Source: Symsagittifera roscoffensis
Taxonomy: Eukaryota; Xenacoelomorpha; Acoela; Convolutidae
DNA: 64,000 nucleotides
Direction: 5' to 3'
Assembly (NCBI RefSeq): GCF_963678635.1
Contig: NC_087064.1
Span: 77,664,512 to 77,728,511 of the forward strand
Part shown: positions 21,457-34,033 of the stretch, one piece after another
Layout of the letters: each line of letters begins with the position of its first letter
Position numbering within the stretch: position 1 is the first letter of the stretch
Notes under the pieces: model-generated
The model's database searches: none
What the model was told of the DNA's origin: nothing
What the model saw: the letters and a program-made list of their open reading frames with translations, nothing else
Position numbers and translations under genes: made by a program

Positions 21457-24400
21457 AAATTGTTAACTTAGTCAGTGAAATGAAAAATCTTGCATTTGCT
21501 ATAAAAAACTGCTACTTGAAACTATGAAAAATTAACTTGCAAGAAATTAAAGAGACAACAAATACCTATAGATAATGAAATATTTTTCCTCGTCGATAAT
21601 TCCAATTTACATGAGATAACTCTGGCTAATTTTTAAAATAAAAGTATTAAAGACTCATTGCTTTTGGTTTGCCAATCTCGCCTTGATGCGCCTCAGGATT
21701 CGTGCGTGGCCCTAGTGAATTAAATATTTTAATCGTTCTGAATAAATATAATTCAAATTTCAATCAGGGACAAAACAGCGGCTCTCTCAGAGAGCTGTTG
21801 CTTGTATTTTGCTTCCTTTCCGCTGTTGATAATTATGGTCCTAGAACAACCGGAATCATCAGAACGTACACGGCTTTTTAGTTATTAGTAAAAGTATCAG
21901 CCAAGATGTAACTCTGCTCAAAAGATACAAATAGAAAAAACTATTTGCGACTAATTGATGCTCTCATAGGCGAGGTACACTTATCTAAAGCGGCGAAACT
22001 GATTTCTGACACATCCCCCCTGACAAAAAGAGGGGATAACTGCTTCAGATGCTTTTAGCCCCCGTCTGAGCCAAATCAATCTACCCTAAAGCCTATCTAG
22101 AAACAAGCTCCGCTCAGCCATATGCACCAGTGGCAAGACACAGGAGGCCACCGCAAAGAACCGATTAGACGAAAATTAAAAACTAGTCCGCTAGACGAAA
22201 AAAAATACTATAGAGCTAAACTATATCAGGGAAGCTACATTATATTCTTAAAAATGTTCCCCGTCATCTCTAAAGAAAAATAAACAGGACAAAAATGTAT
22301 ATAAAATTGGATGAAACTTATTGTTTTGAAACTTTTTTGAACATTATGCGATTTCGGCGAAAATAAATTTAAGGTAAGCGAGCCTTAATGTAATTTCGCC
22401 ATCTTTGGGCGGGGTAAAAAATATTAACATAATTTAACTAAAAAGTGAGATGAGGTCCAGTCGATAATCATACCATCTTAATCTTAACCCATCATACTCC
22501 TCCTCAGCATGGTGACGTAATACCATATGTGCATTATTAAACACACGCTCTAGACTCTTTACCTGTTTTCAACTAGAGTCACCTTCTAATAGCTTTTTCC
22601 ACTTCAATGCATTCATGCTGCGACCCGTTTAGCGAAACGATTTGTATATAACTGTAATATAAATTGTCCAATTTGGGTTCAAGATTTGCCCTCTCCCGCG
22701 TTTTATTTTAGCAGGCAATCTATTCCCAGGAGTTCAAGCACCTTTTTTGTTCCAAAAACTGTTAGTTACATTTGACTCCCATCTTTTCCCACAGCCCTCC
22801 TTCCGCTTTTGAACTTGGGAAAGATCACGGTTTTGTATAGTCGTCTGCTTTCTCCCTTGCAAACGAAAAGTACTTTTTCAATTGATGAAATATACGTTAG
22901 GATGAAACTATAGCCTCATATCCAGACATAGAAAGAACCTATCCGAGTGTGCGAAGAGACAACATTTGGTGTCTACCCTGGCCATCGATCAGTGACAATG
23001 CAGCCGCCCTTGTGTATTTTAAATAGAAGGAGCCCTCCCCTGTTCAGCATAAACAGTTAATCAGGCATTCAGCAGTGAACAAATTTACATTATCGTCTGT
23101 GTATTTATGACCACTACATGTTTCGAAATCAGGTTACTTTTATCAACCTTAAATAATTTTCGAGCATATATGGAATTATTTAAGTTTTGAATTTAAAAAA
23201 AAAACATTTCAGCCCCGCTTGATATTCCAAACTCGCTTTTTCCAAATAAAAATCTCGTTTACAGGCATTAACTAATTTCATTATGCTGTTCCTGGCTATA
23301 ATTAGGTGCTGTCAAAACTGCCCTCAGTTTAATTTGATCATGCTCTTAAACTATTAGCAAACAGGGAGTTTCCAAATTGAAAAAGGTGGCAACGCCCGCC
23401 TCCAGTTAAGTAATTTTGGTAACTGGTTCTATAAATTTAATAATTAAATTATAAATTGCCATCCAAGTTTCATACTTTTATGCACTTTTAAACCTGATTC
23501 CAGTCAAATCAGAGTGTAAAAGATTAATTGGGAGGTCTTTTGCTTGGTTAAAAGTAAACAGTTGCAAAAGTTTTTAAAGCTATTTTTTGCACTTGAAGCC
23601 AAAAGCGGTGGGAATGGGTAAGTTTTTAAAATTGCCTGCTTTTCGTATAGTTCTGAAAATTTACCATAGCGAATTTTGAAATAAAAAATCGTGCAATATT
23701 TTTGCAAAAAGAATGCAAATTTTACAAAAACTCTAATGGCAAAATTTTACAAAAAATAAAAAAGACTCTTTAAAAGTTTATCTTCCTAATGAATAATAAT
23801 ATATATGCTATTCAAACATCTGAAATTGATACCTTAAACATTATCCTCAACTTTGCTAAATGTGGTAAGTGGTGAAAAGCTAAATTATAAGAACTTCACA
23901 ACAAATTACACAATTATTTGCTTTCAAAAGTTACCTCAGAATACCTTAATTTACAATAAATCTTCAAAAAAATTTTGCTTCTTAAGAAAACTTGTCTATT
24001 AATCCTAAATTAAGAAATTGCAAAAGCTAAAAAGCCTGCTATTGACAAATCATAAACTATGCACAAAAAGAGAACGTACATAATATTCTAATTATGCAAA
24101 TTATAGCTTTTGCTGTAAAAACAGGCACTCCATAGGTAGCGTCTAGTTCCTTTTCTAAAAATTTGTGAAACTTTTGCATTTTCTGATAAAACTATTGCCT
24201 TTTTTGTCGAATTCTGGCAGTCTCAATTTCTTCGACGTAAAATTTTTGGTTTTGAATTTCCCAGGTAAAATCTTGGAGAATTTTGAAATTTTATCAAATA
24301 TAGCAAAAAATGTTATTAGTTTTAAGCAGCCCAGAAATAATCTGATGTTCTCGTAAACTTTTTTGATGGCTCCGCAATTCACCAGTTTTTCGCAAAAATT

Positions 24401-25280
24401 TTTTGAAAGATCTTCAAATTTCATCAAAAAATTTTAATGATTCTTCAATATCTTAACAGAATTTTAAGGAGCTTACAACCAATTTTTTCTCAAAACGTCG
24501 TTGCAATATTTATAATTATATATGTTGAAAAAGAATGCAAAAAGATTTTAAAGATTTGCCCAGACAGCATAATTTAAAAAAAAACTCATTCGACGTTTTT
24601 GAAATCTTGGTAAAAAACTTAAAGTAAAGTTAGCATTCTTTTGCAATTCTTTAAAAATTTGTAAGATAATCTTTGAGGTGTTTGTTTTATTTTCAAAAAT
24701 TTTTGATATTTCGCGAAAAATCTTTGACATCTTCAAAAACTCTTTGGCCAAAATTTGCCCAGACAGCCAAGATTTTCTCTAAGGTGTTCAGCCAATATTC
24801 TTTGATGTTTTCAAAGCTCTCAAAGATTGATGGACTTGGGTTGCATGTGACAAAAACCTTTTGCTTAAAGCTATATCTACAGGTGAATGGTAGTTATGAC
24901 GTAAAAAATACTTTTCCTTAGAGCTTCGTAAATCAACGCGTTCTTGACATTCAATCTTTTGACGAAAACATAGTAGAAAATCTAGGCTCACTGACGTGAG
25001 AAAAAAAAATGTTTTTGCAGTGACCAACAGTGACGAACTAAACTAGTGAATAATGGTTAGTTGTTAAAATTCGTTTCAAAACTTACACAACTTAGCATTT
25101 TTTTGAATAAGTTTTGCTTTCGAGTAGAGAAACCAATGATGAATAAAGCCTAGTTTAGGCACGGATTAAACACAATTTAACAGCCGAAATTTTGCCTTTT
25201 GGCAATGAATAGTTTTAGTGCTGCTAATTTTCCCTCCGTTTTCGATACTAGTTATCAGCAAAGACCACAGTTTGTATTAT
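21457..25280. other. Intergenic DNA, no supported gene
   Basis: The 21.9-23.1 kb part is less AT-rich. It contains a TATTTTAAATAG box (23,015-23,026) followed by AGTTAATCAGGCATTCAGCAGTGAAC-type sequence that looks like an LTR promoter/leader, but no second LTR or coding region is seen. From 24.1 to 24.9 kb the DNA is internally repetitive (GCCCAGACAGC at about 24,557 and 24,758), which creates open frames on both strands with no meaning that I can see. Confidence 0.35.
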
Positions 25281-25700
25281 TGTTCCGACTTTTGAAGAAA
25301 AAGGAGAAAAATTTGTGCTCGGGCTGGTTTTTTCTTCAAATGAATTTTTACTTTTGAACTAACTTTTTTTTTTTAATTATTCGAAAAGTATTGTTGTTCT
25401 GAGCTCAAATTAAAAAAATTTTCCTGTGATAATTTTTGTAAAATTTTAGGGGTTTGAAGATTGCCAATTAGGCCAATCTGGGACAAGTAACGAGCGATAT
25501 GTTTAGTGCTACAAACGCAAAAACGGAGATTTAATTCGTCTTAGAAATCGTTCCAAATTGAATTTAGGCATGCTAGTTGGTCTATTTATTACTTTGCTAA
25601 GTTCAAAATATTTCACCTTGTGGTTCACATAGCGTATGGAGGATGATTTTCAAAAAAACGAGGCTTTTACATATACCTCGAATAAGTATATAGCTCTTCT
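25281..25700 (+). repeat. 540-bp dispersed repeat, partial copy
   Basis: The order TGTTCCGACTTTTGAAGAAA, TTTGTGCTCGGGCTGG, GTTCTGAGCTCAAAT, GGGACAAGTAACGAGCGATAT, GGAGATTTAATTCGTCTTAGA is that of the full copies at 29.93 and 31.08 kb, with more divergence. Confidence 0.6.
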
Positions 25701-26159
25701 ACCGCGTTTTCATCCATTCATGTAAACATTAATTTTACGGTGTTAGACTTGATTTTAAAACGTTTTCCTTCGTTTGTATTTCACTGACATGCAAATTTTA
25801 TGACAATTGAGCCACATAAACATGAATTAGGATTGCAAAAGTTACAGGTGAGGCGAAAGGGAACGACAAAAGAGCCAAATGAATAAATGAACTTCTGATT
25901 GAAGTAAAGTAAAAAAAAACACAACGAAAAATTCAAAATAAATATTTTACACTGCAGTAGCTTAAGTGACTTACAAAATTTTACCAGCACTGTGAAAAAT
26001 TGGATGAGACTGGATAACATTCAGAAAAATATACAGATTTACCTATGTGCAGAACCGATTTATCTGTAATCATTTTGCGAGCGATAGTCAATTCTATACC
26101 GAAACAATAGACTTTTGTTCAACTAAAAAACGTGTTTTGGATACTAAACAAGACGTTTC

Positions 26160-26840
26160 TAAACGAGTCCTGAATGTCCGAACTACATCTTGAGGTCTAT
26201 GGGTTGTGCTTGATTTAAGCACTTGCTATTCGTAAAAAAAATCAGAACCTCTCACACCACACCCTATTCAAAATGCACCCTCAACAAAGTGATAAATTTC
26301 GCATATAGCAGAGTTAAAAAATCAAATAGTTTAACTCAATTCACTTTAGAACAATTTACTAGATGGATTAAAACCCCGCTTACGCATTAATAGCACAAAA
26401 TATATCGCGCGTCATTTGTCCTAAACTGGCCGGCTCATTTACACTTCAGCCCACATTCGAAATTCAGCTTTGAAAAACTATTTGAACAATTTTTTTCATA
26501 CTTAACATCTTAATATCACGCATTTAAGCATAATAACACGTAAAACAACTATAGAAATGGTTATTTTGAAATGTGCCGTGAAAATGGAAAAGAACCAACT
26601 GCCCAAATTGGCAATTTTTAACCCCCCTAACTTTAAGAAACCTGATACCGGCAAAAAAATTTTGACCTGAAGAAAACAATATCTTGTTGCTGTCGACAAC
26701 AAATCATTGCCCGCTAGCAATAATAATTCTGACACTTTTTTAAAAGCAACCAAAAATCGCGCACGCTGAATATTATAAACTTTTTTTCCAAAATTTTTTT
26801 TGCTCCAGAAATTTAGTCCTGGATCATGGAGAGTAATCAA
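26160..26840 (-). repeat. 540-bp dispersed repeat, reversed and diverged copy
   Basis: GAGTCCTGAATGTCCGAACT, then CCGCTTACGCATTAATAGC, ATATATCGCGCGTCATTTGT and CAAATTGGCAATTTTTAACC occur in the order and strand of the 31.08 kb copy, broken by unrelated sequence. Confidence 0.5.
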
Positions 26841-26934
26841 CGCTGACTGCTCTTTTCGTAAAAACTGTTACGCATCCCGCATCTAAGAAAAGAGATAAAA
26901 AACAATTATAAACAAAACAATCGATTCCCATGCT

Positions 26935-27465
26935 GTCCTCAGACAACAAAAAGGAATAAAAAATTGATTGTAATCCATCCATTATTTTGATCAAACTTAA
27001 TATCAATTATAATCTGCATACACTCATACATACATACAATTATTGTCCACCTCCAATTGTTACGCCACACCCCATACAAAAAAATCTAAATTAAATATGA
27101 AAATGGTTGAAAACAGCAAAATATAGTTACATAAAATGAGTTACAAAAATCAAAAATACATCAAAATAATTTGAAACAGAACAACAGGTAACCAACTTCA
27201 GTTGAAAATGTGCAAAGTATTTTGTGTGCTTTTAAATTTGCATCTCTAAAAATGGAAAAAATTAACTCTTATGGAGTTTTTTGTCTCTTTCTCTAAAACG
27301 GAAAAACATCAATTGTTGCTATGGATTTTAATGCTTTTTGAAAACATAGCAATTTAATTCATTTTTAATTGATTATGATCTGTTTTTTTTTCTATTTTTT
27401 AGACCTAGACGATAAAACTCAAATTAGATAGATTTTTTTCCATGGAAATCTAGTGCAGGATTGCT
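26935..27465. repeat. Diverged ATCGATTATAAT repeat remnants
   Basis: Remnants TCAATTATAATCTGCAT (about 27,002), AATTGATTATGATCTG (27,368) and a TCCATGGAAATCTAGTGCAGG tail (about 27,441) are seen. The tail is shared with the 18.65 and 20.1 kb copies. Confidence 0.4.
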
Positions 27466-27469
27466 CATA

Positions 27470-29027
27470 CAAAAAAATCTTACTTCGTAGAAACGCTAAA
27501 ACTTTAATTTCAAATATTATTTTTTATTTAATTGTTATCAGTTCAATCTAAAAACACGTTTTTTATGCAAGTTGTCTTAAAATTTTGACTCGAAATGCTC
27601 CCAGGAAAATGTATGCCTCCAATTATTTGAATGTAGACGGAACTAAAATTTTAGTCTATTTTTAGCATCTCGTGGTCGCCAGTTTTGATTATATCCACCT
27701 TGTTTTTGTGAAGCGCGGCTGGGCGTTGGATTCTAATTTTCCAATGCTCTATTCAATTCCGCTTTTCATTTTCATTTTACGAGGGTTTTAAATTTAGTCT
27801 ACTGGGGCGTAAGACGGCAACTATTAATAACAACGAAAGGTAGGTTTCCCTAAACAAGATATTATTCTTTGTTTCCAGGAAAAGGTCAGACTTTATTGTG
27901 TAAACTATAATCATATCGACAGCCTTCAAAATATTGAAAATTATGCAGGTAAAAACATTTTTTTTGGCTTCCTCTATAAATTGTCAGCTGCCTGAAAACC
28001 CTGGTGATTATCAAAAATGACGACAACTTTTTGGGTTATTCTTGAAAGTTTTGTCAAACTTCCTTTCACAACATTGCCACGATGATCTTAAATCATTCAC
28101 GGCTTTATGGTCATAGCTTAAGGTTGCTGATATATCTACACTAATTGGAGTTTTTAACAGAGACATAACAATAATCGGATTGTCAAATTAGACGTTGGCG
28201 ATCTTTTGTACCACCCGATACGCAGTGACATTCACTGACTTTCGTACAAATTCTGCTGCAGGCGCTCTTAAATGCATTCCAAGTTACAATTGCGTCTTTC
28301 AACAAATATATTTAAGCTGGGCTATACAATCAAAATGCATTTTCTCGTTGCACTTTGTAGACCCCATGATGGTACGTAAGAGCCCCAAGTTTTTTGATCA
28401 AATTCCATTTTTGAATTCAAATTACTCAGCTGTTTTTGAATTAATTCAACTAGCACGAGAACAAAAGCCTTCGAGTGCTATAAGCTCTCAAAATTGATTA
28501 ACATAAAACTGCAGTTTTTTTACGCTTTAATTTGAATATCTCGATCCCTTGACAGTGATATGCACGTAGAAAATTGATATGGAAAAACAATTTTGTCCGG
28601 GAGGAATACTCAAAAGTAACTCCTCCGTAATATTTCCGCTATTTCCAATTTTAAAACGAATTTAAATGACTTTGCTTGCAAAACGGTCTAGTTCAAACTA
28701 ATATTCTGTTTTTAGTACCGTTTTTTTCTCATACCACTTGATATCTTAAGGAAATAGCAAGTGCTTTGTAGAAGAAAAAAACGATAAATATTCTTTTACA
28801 CATCACATCAGTTTTAAAAACAGACAAAATTGCTACACAAACTGACAGTAGGCTTTGCACCTCAACTGAGATATAGCTTGATCCATTATAGATTTACTTT
28901 CGTTGTTATAAACAGCTATAAATAATTCATTAATTTTATGCGATGAAATTGGTAATAAATCGGTAATTACTTCTTTCATATGCAAATTTATTCATTCTGT
29001 TGTCCTTTTATTTGTAGTTATCTACAG
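27470..29027. other. Intergenic DNA, no supported gene
   Basis: A 100-codon frame at 28,195-28,497 has slightly better composition than its surroundings. It has no ATG start, recognisable motif or matching splice partner, so it is not called. Confidence 0.35.
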
Positions 29028-29178
29028 AAGATTCGACGGGCTTTTCCAACATGAAGTTTCTTCACATTTTGCAGAATGTGTTTCAAACACAGAACACTAG
29101 ATCGAAAAAGGTCAGCCGAGGTCAAGCCAAAACATCGAAGAACAATTTGTTGGACGAAATGGAACTCGTGTCCAAACG
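29028..29178 (+). CDS. Candidate 5' exon of the FHDC1-like formin gene
   Basis: An acceptor-like TTATCTACAG ends at 29,027, an ATG follows at 29,051, and 43 codons run to a CG/GTATGC donor at 29,179. The encoded segment is basic and polar (SKKVSRGQAKTSK), then acidic and amphipathic. Phase 2 at the donor fits an acceptor ending TTCTACATGTTTAG at 33,389, which would enter the formin frame at 33,390 as a Thr-Ala-Ile-Leu join. The phase match alone has a one in three chance. If true, the gene starts here and the next intron is 4.2 kb. Confidence 0.3.
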
Positions 29179-29464
29179 GTATGCACAATTGACTAAATTA
29201 ATGGCCCTCTTTTTCAGCAAGTATCAAATCAATTTTCTGGACAACCCGAGGAAAGTGTTTTGATCTTAGTTTGCAACTAACCAAATTCATCAAATTATGT
29301 CATTTGTCAAAATTTTTGCCTCACTGGATAAAAATCAGAACATTTTTGTTGTTTGGCATTATTTTACCCCAACCCAGCCTAAACTTTTTGATACAAGCTG
29401 CCCTCGTAATCATTTGCTCATCCATAGGAATCCGAAAAAGTGCAAGAAACATGGGCTGCTAGAG

Positions 29465-29660
29465 TTCGAATTAAAGGTTGCCATTTTGGCCAATTTGTGA
29501 CAATTAACGCGCGATATATTTCGCGCTATTATCGCGTAAACGGTAATATTTCGCGCTATTTCGCGCTATTAAATCATCCGTATCAGAGTCAAGCCCTGAA
29601 TGTTCTGACTGCCTTTTAAGGTTTATGGAGCAGTAGTAACATTTAAAAAAATATATGTAA
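29465..29660 (+). repeat. 540-bp dispersed repeat, internally deleted copy
   Basis: GGTTGCCATTTTGGCCAATTT, ACGCGCGATATATTTCGCGC and a repeated TTTCGCGCTAT are joined directly to the CCCTGAATGTTCTGACTGCC end, which lacks the middle of the full copies. Confidence 0.65.
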
Positions 29661-29927
29661 TCGCAGCCATTAATCTTCCTAAAGACGCATATGTACAAAG
29701 TTTTTTGATAAATTTCTTTGATAGATATCACTGGTTCAATTTTGTTTGATACTGGTGAGTAAATTGAAGAAAACTAAAGCTCGGAATTGTTCTTTTTGGT
29801 ATTTTTTACTCCGAATTTCAAAAAGAAAATAATTTGGATCTTGTTATTTATTTGCCCCCTATGATACCTTGTAACAAATTGGTTCCCTTGTGATTCGTTT
29901 TTTTCCAAATGAGGCAGTATGTGTTCC

Positions 29928-30465
29928 AACTTTCGATACGAAAGTAACGAAATATTTGTGCTCGGGGTGGGCTTTTTTTCAGACTAATTTCGACTTTTTA
30001 ACTAGCAATTTTTGACAGAATTTTTTATATCATTCAAAAGGTATTGTTGTCCTGAGCTTAAATTTGAAAAGATATTTCACCTGTGATCATTTTTCGTAAG
30101 GTTATGAAGGTTTAAAAGTCGCCATTTTGGCCATTTTGACCAATTCGGGACAATTAACGCGCGATATAATTCGAGCTATTAACGCGTAAGCGGAGATTTA
30201 ATCCGTCTTAGAAATTATTCCAAATTGGTTGAACGAAGCTTATTTGCCATAATTGGTTTGTTTCAAGGAATGAAATCTATTCTTTTGTATTTTATATGGC
30301 GTGTGGGGGGATGACTTTCATAAAAAAAATTCAAATTAAAAAAAAAAAATTCATTTTATTTTATTTAAATTAATTTTTTAAAGTTATTACTGCTCTATAA
30401 ACCTTAAAAGGCAGTCTGAACATTCAGGGCTTCGCCCTGATACAAGCAGTCTTGTTTAGTTTTAA
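29928..30465 (+). repeat. 540-bp dispersed repeat, full copy (left member of inverted pair)
   Basis: It runs from TTCCAACTTTCGATACGAAAG to ACAAGCAGTCTTG. The same sequence in reverse lies at 31,076-31,615, with about 600 bp of unrelated DNA between the two. A GC-rich core with ACGCGCGATATAAT and ACGCGTAAGCGGAG contrasts with the AT-rich ends. No coding capacity. Confidence 0.75.
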
Positions 30466-30734
30466 AGTCCATCATATAATGCTTAGTTTTTTTATTGCTT
30501 TTGTATGCCTCAGAAATTCAATTTCTCGCATTTTATTGACTGGCCTTATCTCAGTAATTTCCATCCAAACCATGTAATAAATTGCCCCCTCCCTTTTTGT
30601 AGAAAGGGAGTTAACATGAGATAGTAAACAGGATCCAATGCTTTTGGTCGAGAACTTTTCTGTGATCAAAACAACTTTTGGTTCATTTTCATAATTGAAA
30701 TATAAAAGCCAATATTTTTTCAAGAACTTAGTCA

Positions 30735-30795
30735 TGCTTGAGCTCTCAACCTCCCGTTAGCTTGAGCTAACTACTAGGTCACCTGACCTGAGATA
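30735..30795 (-). repeat. tRNA-like (SINE head) sequence
   Basis: The minus strand has an A-box-like TGACCTAGTAGTTAGCTC and, about 25 bases later, a B-box-like GAGAGCTCAAGC. The cloverleaf is not complete. A tRNA-derived SINE relic is more likely than a tRNA gene. Confidence 0.25.
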
Positions 30796-31075
30796 CAGTA
30801 ATAGTTTAAGCAACCTTACGCAAAGTAACACTTGTCATAACAAGTGTTATGTCGCAATTTATTGGTACGATTTTTTTATATTCTCAAAACATGTTGAATC
30901 AACGTTTATCTCATTGCGGATAAGCAGTGACTTGATTTAAGGTTATTTTTAAAGAAAATGTATCTTTCATATGTTCGATGAGAAATATTTAGTTTCTAAA
31001 AATTTGGTTTGATTGACAATATGAAAATTCTATCCAGATTAGAAGCAATTAGCGGGTACGGGAAGATCTTAAGCA

Positions 31076-31615
31076 ACTAACAAGACTGCTCGTATCAGGG
31101 TGAAGTCCTGAATATTCCGACTGCCTTTTAAGGTTTATGGAGCAGTAGTAACATTTAAAAAATATATGTAATAAAATGAAATAAAATTGTTTTTCTAAAA
31201 TTTGAAATTTTCTTTGAAAATCATCCCCCCACACGCCATATAAAGTAAAAAAAGAATAGATTTCGCTCCTGATAACAAATCAATTATGGCAAATAAGCTT
31301 CTTTCAACCAATTTGGAAAGATTTCTAAGATGGATTAAATCTCCGTTTACGCGTTAATAGCGCGAAATATATCGCGTGTTAATTGTCACAAATTGGCCAA
31401 AATGGCAACCTTTAAACCCCCATAACTTTAAAAAAAAAAAGATCACAGGTGAAATATCTTTTCAAATTTAAGCTCAGGACAATATCAACTTTTGAATGAT
31501 ATGAAAAATTCCGTCAAAAATGGCTAGTTAAAAAGCCGAATTTCGTCTGAAGAAAAAAAAATGCACCCCAAGCACAAATATTCCGTTACTTTCGTGCCGA
31601 AATTCGGAACAATAA
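31076..31615 (-). repeat. 540-bp dispersed repeat, full copy (right member of inverted pair)
   Basis: This is the reverse complement of 29,928-30,465 over its length, from CAAGACTGCTCGTATCAGGG to CGTGCCGAAATTCGGAACA. Differences are mostly substitutions and homopolymer length changes. Confidence 0.75.
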
Positions 31616-32975
31616 ATGTTTTAAAGCACAGTCAATAGCCACGTGATACGGTTCTTTCAAAATTGAAAGCACAAAAGGAAACAAATTTATTTTCTGGACA
31701 AGTTAGCATACTCGAATCTTAGAAATTTGACTGAATTTTACCATGACACTTTCGTTCCTTTGCAAACGACCTTGTTTATTCAATTTTCAAAAGAGCGGTT
31801 GAATAAATACTGAAAGAGAACTTTACGTTCAGCCAAATTTGAGGATTGGAATGGCAAAATGTGCTCAAATGCTGATCTAACTTTTTGAATATCAAGAATT
31901 TGAATGTTCCAACTCCCCTTCATCGGCATCGAAAACTTTATGGTTACAGTTTGTATAATAGGAGACATCGAGTGTGAAATTTTAAGTTGCGCAACAAAAT
32001 ACGACCGACAATTTGCCTCAATTTATATTGAAACACTTTTGTAGTGCGGGAGCGAGATAAATTGCCACACATGAAAAAATCACCGTTTAAAAAAATGTTT
32101 TCCTTAAGTGCGCATAAATCATTCTAAAGTTTGGCCAAAATAGTATTTCAATAATATATACACACACACTTCGTTTGGAGCTCGGAACAATAAACAAATT
32201 TCAATTGCTCGTGGAAGTTTTCGGAAATTATAATTTTAGTAAAGTAGTTCATTAGTCTACAAAGAGACATACTTTGATTTAATTTTTTATCAACTGTCTA
32301 GGTTTGCGTAATTCTTGATTGACTAAAAAGGGCAGAAATAGTTTTTATTTTGGGAAGATTTGGGGTGCGATTTACCGATACAGCTAATTAAAGGAAAAGT
32401 TGTTCTCATCGGTGTCAAGGTTGCATGTTTTTTGTAACTCGAGAGCGGTGCAGAGTTTTTGGCAAAAGAGAAATTTATGAGCTTTAGGTGAGCTCGGAAA
32501 ATTAATTGGACGGCTTTGATAAATTGATAAATTTTTTGAGTAATTTCGAAAAACTGCCCTGTAGAAAAATTCATGAGCACACCGTTGCATTTAAGTGACT
32601 TCTTGCTTTGATCAATTAGTGTGACTTAATGCAATTAAAATATATTTTCTTTGAAATTGTTTGAGATTGCAAATAAATAGATAAAACAAGGGCGTGAAAA
32701 ATCGAAAAATTTTGCTTCGATTGATGCAGAGAGTGAGAAAATCGTTTTTATTTGAAAGTAGCTCTATCGATGTTTTTTTTATCATCTTGAAAAAATTGAT
32801 CTTTTAGGCTCAAAGTTATAACTTAATCCAAAATTAGAAATCAAAATTAGAAAATAATCCGCGGCTGATCGGTCAGAAAAAGTCTTGAAATTCTTTATGC
32901 TCAAATTTGTTTTTTTTCGCGGTTTGATTTTCCACTTCTTTTATGATTTCAGTTCCTTTCTTTTGTTTTAATAAA
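31616..32975. other. Non-coding DNA upstream of the formin exons
   Basis: No gene is seen. It is either intergenic or part of a 5' intron if the 29.0 kb exon is real. Confidence 0.4.
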
Positions 32976-33260
32976 TGCAAATTCATTTATCGAACAGTAA
33001 AAGTAAAAAAAACGCACGAAAAACGTGATCGAAATCTAGTTTCGAAATAGGATATTATTTTTTAATTTTCAGCGGAAAAAAATACCGATTGATCCAGTTT
33101 TCTCTGAATGGGATAAAATTACGAAAAAAGTGATCTTCCTAAATTTTTTTTTTCAAATTCAAAGAGCTTTAAGAACATGTTTTTTTTTTAATTTTAAATT
33201 TCGAAATTTTAAGATTTTTCAAATACTAAGTAAGTTTTTTTTCTGTATCCTCGGTTCATT
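32976..33260 (+). repeat. TATCGAACAGCAAA dispersed repeat, copy at 33.0 kb
   Basis: TTATCGAACAGTAAAAGTA, AACGTGATCGAAATCTAGTTTC and TGATCCAGTTTTCTCTGAATGGG occur in the same order as the 13.2 kb copy. Confidence 0.6.
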
Positions 33261-33381
33261 GACTCAATTTTTTTCGTTACTTAAAAGTTTTCAAGCCAAA
33301 ACTATTTGAAATACGTGCAAGTAAACTAGGAGTATTGAAAGTTTCTCTTTGATACGAGCACTCTGGTATGATTTGTTCTAC

Positions 33382-34033
33382 ATGTTTAGCACTGCAATAC
33401 TGAGCAATGGAGTTGATGACTCATTGCCTTCACATCCTATGCCTTCCGGTGGTTTAATTTATACCACATCCTGTCAGCAGCTGAAAATAGACAAAAACTG
33501 GGAGGATAAGCAGCCCGAACTGAACAAATCAGTGCTGGATTCGAACTTGAGCATAGCCACTAGTTGCTGCAGCTGCAAATGCCACATTCCAAGTTCAAAA
33601 AGTGCGCCTCATCTTGCCGATATTTTAACACGGGCCGACAAGAAAAACAAAAACGAGACCGATTTTTCAGAAATACAAAATAGTGAAAATTCGGAGCCAT
33701 CACAATTGCACACGGAAGACAATTTGGACCCAAACATAGAGCAATCTGCAACAAGCAACCCTAATGTTGAGCCACCTTCAAGTTTATCGGCCTTACTGCA
33801 ACATCAAGCTGCAAATTATGCTTCGGAACTCAATTCTGAAAACCTGATCAATGACTGCTCTGAGAACGTTAAGTTGCCAAGTTGGCCGAGGCCAGGCTCA
33901 AAAATGCGATCAGTCAATTGGCAGAAACTTCCACCTCAAGCAATTCTGGGAAAAGAGAAGAATTTATGGAAACAAGTTTTGACACAACTATCGGAAAGTG
34001 GAGAAAGTAGCCTAGATTTCAACACAGTCGAAG
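33382..34033 (+). CDS. FHDC1: FHDC1-like exon: disordered N-terminus and start of FH2
   Basis: It encodes a Ser/Asn/Glu-rich N-terminus with a Cys cluster (CCSCKCH), then PGSKMRSVNWQKLPPQ, the FH2 opening with its conserved Trp. It ends GTCGAAG/GTGTGA, phase 1. The frame stays open to 34,182, but residues beyond the donor do not resemble a formin. An alternative 5' boundary is the acceptor ending at 33,389. Confidence 0.8.

Noticed and set aside
24155-24921. Overlapping frames on both strands near 24.5 kb
   Set aside because: Both strands are open because the DNA is low-complexity and internally repeated; no motif is found.
33560-33754. Minus-strand frame opposite the first formin exon
   Set aside because: It is a shadow of a well-supported exon on the other strand.
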